This document shows positions 57,749 through 64,000 of a DNA stretch of 64,000 nt, piece by piece. Numbering within the stretch: position 1 is the stretch's first letter; every line of letters starts with the position of its first letter. The stretch covers positions 682,001-746,000 of the forward strand of contig JYIP02000008.1 in the NCBI GenBank assembly GCA_001051155.2, given 5' to 3'. Both the position numbers and the translations under genes were made by a program. The notes under the pieces are model-generated. The model made no database searches. It was given only the letters and a program-made list of their open reading frames with translations, and was not told the origin of the DNA. This DNA comes from Chrysoporthe austroafricana (Eukaryota > Ascomycota > Sordariomycetes > Diaporthales > Cryphonectriaceae).

Positions 57749-60700
57749 AGAAGATCACTGCAGAGATGCAGTGGCTTGAGGGCCAAATCTGCATTTGACT
57801 TTTCTCGTTGGGCTCATGGGAGGCGGTGGGGGGATTTCATAGAGGAATAAGAGCTGGGTTATTGAGAGTGTTGGCGTTCAGGCGCGCAGCCAAGTGAGTT
57901 GCATTTTAGACAAGATCCCAAGCTATCGTTTATAAGCAGTTCACTATCAGTATGTCCTCTTTCGCGCTCCAGTCATAGCTCAAGGTTTTGACAGCTCTTT
58001 CCCTTGTCCTCCACACACTCAAGCCAGTCCGTAATCTTCAGTCTGCGTGGTACTCTAGCCTAACTAGCGCAAAGAACATGGACTAGCTAGGGCCAGTACC
58101 TATTAGTAGGTGATCAAACTCCATGATACACTAGAGAGTAACCACACCGCAGCCACAGAATGTAGCTATGCACAGCGCTAGGACATCTAACCTTCCGTAT
58201 TTTGAAGCTGTATCACTATCTGTTAGTTTTCCGCACTATAGTTGCTGCGCGATAGGAATATTGCGCCGCAACCGAGTACCATGGCCTCGGAACAAGAAAT
58301 GTTGCACCCAATATTGTTCGTATCACAAGCTACTGCAAAAGGTTTATTGGGATTGATTTGCAATTTGTACATTCACTTCTTGTTCCTGAAAATACAGTCT
58401 ATAAAGTGACCACCAACTTTCTCCCCAACACCGATCCTGACTTCAACAACTGCAAACCCTGCACAACCCCCGGTAGCCCGCCTAGCTTCTGTATCGGATG
58501 TGACTTCAGCGCCTTCTCGTCGAGTAACCTCTGGAATCCACGGAAATATTTCACTGCAAGAGAGCTAGCTTCTCAGGATTCACCGAGCTCTCATAGCCTT
58601 TCGAAAGCGGAACATTCTCACCCAGACCCTCGTAGCCCAGGACGACCTTGGCTCAAGACATGGTATATCTTATTTTACGATGTGGTGATAGTTGCTACCA
58701 AAGGCAGGAGACATCATCTTCAAGACGCGACAGTGCCTTTCTGGGTCTCTTTCCCATAATGAGCCATCATATTCGTCGCTCAAACCGTCAACCATGGGCG
58801 TTTTGACAAAAGTATCCTTTAGATCCCTCTTCGGTCTGTGGATATGTTATACCACATCAGTTGTTGAGCCATGTCTCAATCGGACATAAACTTACCTATG
58901 GCAGTCTGTGGATCCTGGAATACGAAAGACTCCAGGCCAATACGAACTGTATCTTCTGTCCGAGACTTTATTTGTCTGAAAAATTGGGTATGGTAAGGTA
59001 TGAAAGTGGGCGGCCATATTGACATAAGTACCGTATTTCTTCAAAGCATCTTCAATGACCCAGGGCCATCTCCTGGCGGAACTGGCTATATTAACCTGGT
59101 CCTCTAGCTATTCCATTCTAATATTGGCTAGTATGATTTCACAGATCGTAGGCCTCCCAGAGGTTGGAGATAGACCCGAGTCTTGGACTAGGTTACTTCA
59201 ATGGAGGATGAAAGTACGCATTGTAAATATAGCTGACTAGTGTATGCGTGATAAGCTGTAAAGGTTAGTGGCCTGATGCTGGGCCCTCAAAAACGATGAC
59301 AGAAGCCTGTGATAGCAGAGACGTACCATTGCACCAATAAGCAATATCCATTATTTCAGTGTCATACCAGTCCATAATGACGGCAGGGCACTCTCAGGTC
59401 AGGAAGCACGAAAATTGTCATGATAGCTGATAAGGCTGAATGACCGTGCCTCAGCAAACACAATCAACAAACGATAGAGGTATAATGCCAAGTATCGTGG
59501 AAGGCAGACATTGGTGACCGCGGTGACATTGATTTGGTACATAGTGAAAAAATTAGTTATTGCTACAGCCAGAATATTACTTTTAATTTTGAGCACTAGC
59601 ATCTAACATATAATTCATGTCTTCATGCATGACCCAACAGGTAACCCGACCTCACGAAGAACTACTACTAATATCAACCACTAGGGATGTACCCGGCGTA
59701 AGCATAAGTAGACCTTACAATGGGCCAAGTTGCTGAAAAGGTAATCCGAGTCTGACCTAGTATTATCAGATACTAGAAGTTAGACATCACAAGGATTCTA
59801 GACCCCAAATAGGAAGTCTACTCAGAGATTACACCCAGGCCGAAAAGCAATCGGCGCCATGAATTTTCCATATTGTATCTAGCTACTAGAATCTTTGATT
59901 CCTCCTTGCCCACTTAGGTAGGCAACCCAGCTTGTTTTCTTCACCCCAAAGATTTCATCGAAGCATCTCCAACGCCGGCCTGCTTTGTCATATGCACTAT
60001 TATCTCCGACTTCATGCAGGTGCGCCTGCCCCTCGAGTCGCTGTCTGACCCTGTCTCTCGCAACTATACGATCTGAGAAAAGCAGCAATACTGAAGCAGA
60101 TGTCGGGTCCTCTACCAAGGGAAAAGAGGTTAGCCTAGCAAGGCAAGGAGAAAAGGGGATCTGGGAGACCCTTGTTCTCTCGTCTTGTATGTTGACAGCC
60201 AGGCCTACCGACGACGAAGGCGATGAGTGTAACGACGAGTCATTAATGATAACAAACTCTGTGAATAGAACTAATGGCACGAAGCGGTCTACTTCTAGGT
60301 ACGGCGGGCGCGCCCGTCCTTGAAGTCTGGCGACGCAGTTTACGCAAGGGGACAATAGGAGTCCGCAATGGAAGAACGATTGATTCCTCTCGAACTAGAA
60401 TAGAGTGTGGTAGCGCTGGCTTTTTACGGCTCTGATCAGAGCCCACAAAGTGTTACAGAGTCCTCTTAGACCTTCCCCCAACCTTGGAACAATACCAGTA
60501 GAGGATTTTCGAAATTCATTTTCTGGGTGATGTGGCGGCTATCCTCCTTAACGTGTAGCAGTTTATTATGGAGTGCTTATGCATGCAGCCAAGAAAACAT
60601 GGAACATCTCGCCAAGAGCTATATCCTCCTTGCCAGTGCTTTTGCGGCACAGTCACCTACAACTCTGGGCGAGATGGATGTTTTTGAAGACGTAGAGATA

Positions 60701-61131
60701 AAGGAAGCATAGAACTGGGTAGAGGTTAGCTTAGCTGTGATTAATATAGTAATTCTTGGCCAATTCTCCTATTTTTCTTCAACGGGTCTTCTTTACCGAC
60801 CCAAACAGTGGGGAAGGACAATTACCCATCGAGTCGACGACATAGCCAAGAGGCATCCGGAGAGGTCAGCAGTAATTTCTAAGGATGGCAGCATCGCATC
60901 ATAAGGAGGCGAAGAGAATACGTACCAATTTTTTCTCCAGGGAAGAGTAGCAAGAATTGTATGATTGTAGGAAGAAGGAAGAGATGTTGGAAGAATATCG
61001 GACTAAGAAGTCTCCATTCAGGGAGTGAAAGGGCCTTTCAAGCAAGAAGCCTAAAGTGTTTCCCAGCATGGCCAGGTTCTCCGGCCCTTTATTATACAAG
61101 CACTATACACATGGCACAAAATTATATTCCT
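57749..61131. other. AT-richer accessory gap with gene relics
   Basis: 3.4 kb with no intact gene. It contains a cytochrome P450 relic (58670-58947, minus). An open frame of 158 codons on the minus strand (59879-60355) and a 61-codon frame at 60527-60712 (plus) have no recognisable domain. The remainder has many stops in all frames. Confidence 0.6.
58670..58947 (-). pseudogene. Cytochrome P450 N-terminal relic
   Basis: Minus-strand segment 58896-58947 reads VRIGLESFVFQDPQTAI, the strand before the B helix in many fungal P450s. It ends at a good GTAAGT donor. After an apparent 61-bp intron, segment 58670-58834 reads on, one base out of phase, as DTFVKTPMVDGLSDEYDGSL and then ERDPERHCRVLKMMSPAFGS, the C-helix signature of fungal P450s, before a TAA. 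The one-base shift, an in-frame stop and the absence of I-helix, ExxR and haem-Cys segments downstream mark this as a broken fragment of about one-fifth of a P450. The subfamily cannot be settled. Confidence 0.7.
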
Positions 61132-62925
61132 CTACTTGCTAATCTTGAATCCTCCTACGAGTTGTCCTTGAAAGAACCCCTCCGGGTCCCACTTAGCGGC
61201 GACTTGCCGCAGAAATGCTAAGCGTTCCTCGCCGTAGCCCGCTAGAACAGCTTCAGTGGGCCATGCATAATTAGGGAAAATAAATCGGTGTGCAAGGTCC
61301 ATTTGACGAGCGAGTGCCATTACGTCCTCTAGGTACTTGGTGTCTGCCTGGGCAACAAACTCGTCGTCCTTAGCGTCGCGGTATGTTGTGCAGATCTCAA
61401 CGATGACTAAAGGCCCGTCCTTGGGACTTAAGCCTAAGAAGTTGGAGTCTTTCGGCCGTGCGGCAGACTCGTCAGAGGTGGCTATGGCCCTGCATGAGGC
61501 TTCGAGTACACCCACCGATAAAGGCTGGAGCACAAGCGTGCGCATGAGGCCTGCGACGGATTGCATAGAATCGACGGATGTATACCATATATCGATAGCG
61601 GAGTTGAGCAGGTCGAAGTTTAGCTTCACTGTGATAGACTTGTGCAATGTTCTAAGCATGGAGGTCAGCGGATGCTCAGCATCCAGCCCTATTTCAAGGT
61701 TGGACTTGTGATGGATGCCTCGCTGGACATCGAAAGCTGACTCATCTCTTGCCTCCCTCAGGCGCTAGCTTACCCATTCTTTCCACAAACCCGCCATGCG
61801 AATAAGCTTGGAGACGGCCTGTGAAGGGGATGCGGCCCCAAACATTTGTCCAATCGTGCATATCCTCCCTTTGTAGGGAGCCTGTGGTAGTGAGCAATGC
61901 GTTAATGAATTTAAGACCGTGATACTGGGTGATGCACCACATCGCATGATTGATGGGTTCCCCTTCTCCCGGAAATGGAGCGGAGCCTATATTGCAAAGC
62001 GCTTTAAGCGTTCCATGGCGGGCCAGAGGCAGGTAGAAGACAACAGCACCGCGGAATAGCTTTGGATGTGGGATGCACGACATCTCGACGGCTGTGACAA
62101 TACCAAAATTAGTCGACCCGCCGCGCAGCGCATCCCAAAGATCCGATGTGCTGCTGTCGTCCCGTTTAGCGAGGACAACTTCCCCAGAAGCCAAGACCAC
62201 CTACAATAGACTATTTTAGCAGTCATATGGGAGCGGTTGCTGGTGAATTGTAGGGATGAAAGGCTTCTTAGGAAATTAACAAAGCATAAAGAAGACTCCT
62301 CACCTCCCATGCTATCACTAAGTCGGCGCTGAAGCCAAAGCCTGCTGAAAGGCTCGACAACCCGCCACCAAGCAGAAATCCTATAGCCCCAACAGCTCGT
62401 GAGCGACCACCTACGGTTGTCAATGGAGGGTTATGAGAATCCAGCTGGGCCAAGACCGAAGCCCAGATTTCACCGGCTGCAATGCGGACGGTATTGTCGC
62501 CCGGGAGGACGTTGACACCACGGAGTCCCCGCACTATGCACCTATCAGATATCTCCTAGACAGATCGCAAACGACAATGACATGTTAAGCATACTGTCGA
62601 TGGTGACGCCGCCGGCGGCTTTCGCAGTGCCGACGTACGTCGCGTGTCCTGCGCCGCGCACGGCGATAGGTGTGGTGGAGGGCAGATGAGCACGCAGGGT
62701 TTTTAAAAGTGCCGCAACGTCGGCTGTAGATGTGGGCCGGGCGACGGCCGCCGACTGGACCTCGCGCACGGCAGCATTGAAGTAATCAGTCTCGCTGTCG
62801 GCGAACTCAGGCGAGCCGGGAAAGTACAGAATCTGCCGCTCGTGGAATTGGGGCTGGGAATGGAGGTTTGCTTCCACCGTCTGCGCCCAGGGCGGAAGCG
62901 GCGGCGGCACTGGCTGGCTCACCAT
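61132..62925 (-). CDS. FAD-linked oxidase, berberine-bridge (BBE-like) type
   Basis: Four exons, 62595-62925, 62304-62533, 61774-62200 and 61132-61688, encode 514 aa. These oxidases use covalently bound FAD to oxidise alcohols, sugars or ring systems and are frequent in fungal secondary-metabolism clusters. The PCMH FAD-binding domain spans about 50-230. IAVRGAGHATYVGT carries His94, the likely FAD-linking residue, and GGRSRAVGAIGFLLGGGLS is the second FAD motif. WDALRGGSTNFGIVTAVEM closes the FAD domain. The C-terminus ends with the family's FFQGQLVGGFKISK. There is no obvious signal peptide, unlike many secreted members. The last intron (85 bp) was set by frame; a shorter alternative is too small to splice. 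Its start codon lies 47 bp from a P450 relic on the other strand. Confidence 0.87.
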
Positions 62926-62972
62926 AACGATGTTTTAAGCAACTTGCGAGATGGAGGGGAGTTAACGAAGCG

Positions 62973-63422
62973 GTGAGAACCAAGTTCAGTGTGCTGAGGA
63001 AGCGGAGCGACGACATTTGGAGCCTGGACTGGCTGCAGGGATGCTGCAGAAGCCTTATCGGACCCTGGGCAGCTGAGCACAAGGCTGCCAGGCACTTTTT
63101 GTTAGACGAGAATCCTCATTTGCTATACTGTCCCTCACTCATCGACGCAATCCGGACTGAGACACGTCCCGCCTTCGGCTCGGATGGCGCCCTGGCTGAC
63201 CTCGCATACGTGTTCCAACACGGTCCACGGCTCGAGGCGGCGTGGAATGAAACGATGAGAATGTACGGTTGCTCAGTAGACAAAGACCGCATGCCTGCAA
63301 TGGGTAGGGTGCCTGCGATAGCGAACGCTTCCATGACCATTGATCAGGCCAAGAGAGTGAATCAAGGAAGGAACAATGTTGCTTGGGTGGGCTCTAATTG
63401 GACTTTGAGCTTGTTTGTATAG
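62973..63422 (+). pseudogene. Cytochrome P450 C-half relic
   Basis: A plus-strand frame in which residues about 43-95 match the J-K helix region of P450s: LLDENPHLL, SLIDAIRTETRPAF, DLAYVFQHGPRLEAAWNETM, the last containing the ExxR of the K helix (E-T-M-R). The sequence before this (about 62973-63090) and after it (from about 63270) does not continue as P450, and no haem-binding FxxGxxxC segment is found to the right. It is a fragment of roughly 55 recognisable residues. The style (NPHLL...EIRPA) resembles CYP7/8-like fungal P450s and differs from the relic at 58670, so two separate P450 genes decayed here. Confidence 0.75.
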
Positions 63423-64000
63423 GTCTACATAGGCTAGGTTTCTCTGGGGTTCTTGAAGGCACGTCTTGTCTTGAAGGCACGTCTTGGATCCTTAAAAAGT
63501 TGGTGAACGACTGAACTCCAGCTTCTGGTCACTGCTATACTTGCGAGATTTCCTCGTCTGAACATATTGAACCAGTCTTGCTCACCACCGTTGCCTATAT
63601 ATATCACTAGCCTCTTCCAGTAATTATGGCGCCGATATCATCTGTAAATATCAAATATATCGAAGAAAGATATTGCTTCAGACATGGGAATGGGAGGAAA
63701 CCAGGAGGGCAACAGCAGAGACCGATCACTAGTCAGGGCTGCGCAGAAACTGGCACAGATGATGAAGTGTGAAAGCATTATGGTAGCATGGAACAGGAGA
63801 AGCAGTTTATAATATCATTCAGACAGGTTAGAGACGAACGACTTTGGCAGGAAGAGGAAGCAGACTGCGGTAAGGTGGCTCAGCGTGCGGCATGCACTGC
63901 TATTCGTTTCAAATTTTCTTGCCACTCACTTACACTTCCATCTTCCAATCTTGAAGATCTCTGACATACCGAGTGTATAGGGGACAATAATGAATACATG
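63423..64000. other. Right-edge noncoding DNA
   Basis: 578 bp to the window end with a short duplication (TTGAAGGCACGTCTTG occurs twice at about 63454-63486). No gene is seen. Confidence 0.6.

Noticed and set aside
59879..60355. 158-codon minus-strand frame in the accessory gap
   Set aside because: No recognisable domain and no supporting splice partner; kept only as a note in the gap description.

Overview
This is nuclear DNA of a filamentous ascomycete (Pezizomycotina, most likely a Sordariomycete). Genes carry short introns (mostly 55-90 bp, GTAAGT/GTGAGT-type donors, CAG/TAG acceptors). They are spaced by 0.1-5 kb, face both ways without operons, and encode fungal-type proteins (BimC kinesin, D-lactate dehydrogenase, MICOS Mic60, rhamnogalacturonase). 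I place sixteen protein genes with exon structures that keep frame and restore known motifs, one weak small secreted-protein candidate, three gene relics and several repeats. No tRNA, rRNA or CRISPR was found.

Layout. 1-5079: no supportable gene. 5080-8061: very GC-rich, microsatellite-laden DNA upstream of a low-complexity, His-tract protein (8062-9690). 11137-15784: an amidase and a mitochondrial D-lactate dehydrogenase, tail to tail. 16544-23654: MICOS subunit Mic60, then the endosomal GTPase Rab5, divergent from the phosphoinositide phosphatase Sac1. 25003-30500: a small Trp-rich orphan and a 1266-aa protein with a C-terminal membrane anchor, possibly Mtc4-like. 30501-35307: a long gene-poor gap. 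35308-40589: a secreted TolB-type beta-propeller and a secreted GH28 rhamnogalacturonase. 40640-43039: a decayed mobile element with a Pif1-type helicase relic, tandem repeats and a direct duplication differing only by transitions. 43993-57748: a dense housekeeping block (PIG-U, pescadillo, an Rrn9-like zinc-finger protein, a HAD hydrolase, kinesin-5, a UPF0183/PHAF1 protein). 57749-64000: AT-richer accessory DNA with an intact berberine-bridge-type FAD oxidase between two different cytochrome P450 relics, which looks like the remains of a secondary-metabolism locus.

Functional links. D-lactate dehydrogenase and Mic60 both act at the mitochondrial inner membrane. Rab5 and Sac1 both act in membrane identity and phosphoinositide traffic and share one upstream region. 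Pescadillo and the Rrn9-like protein both belong to ribosome production. The propeller and rhamnogalacturonase are both secreted, and the latter attacks pectin. I found no strongly supported new multi-gene system. The most unusual items are the helicase-relic element, the twin-finger Rrn9-like protein, the Rab5 micro-exons and the decayed P450/FAD-oxidase locus.
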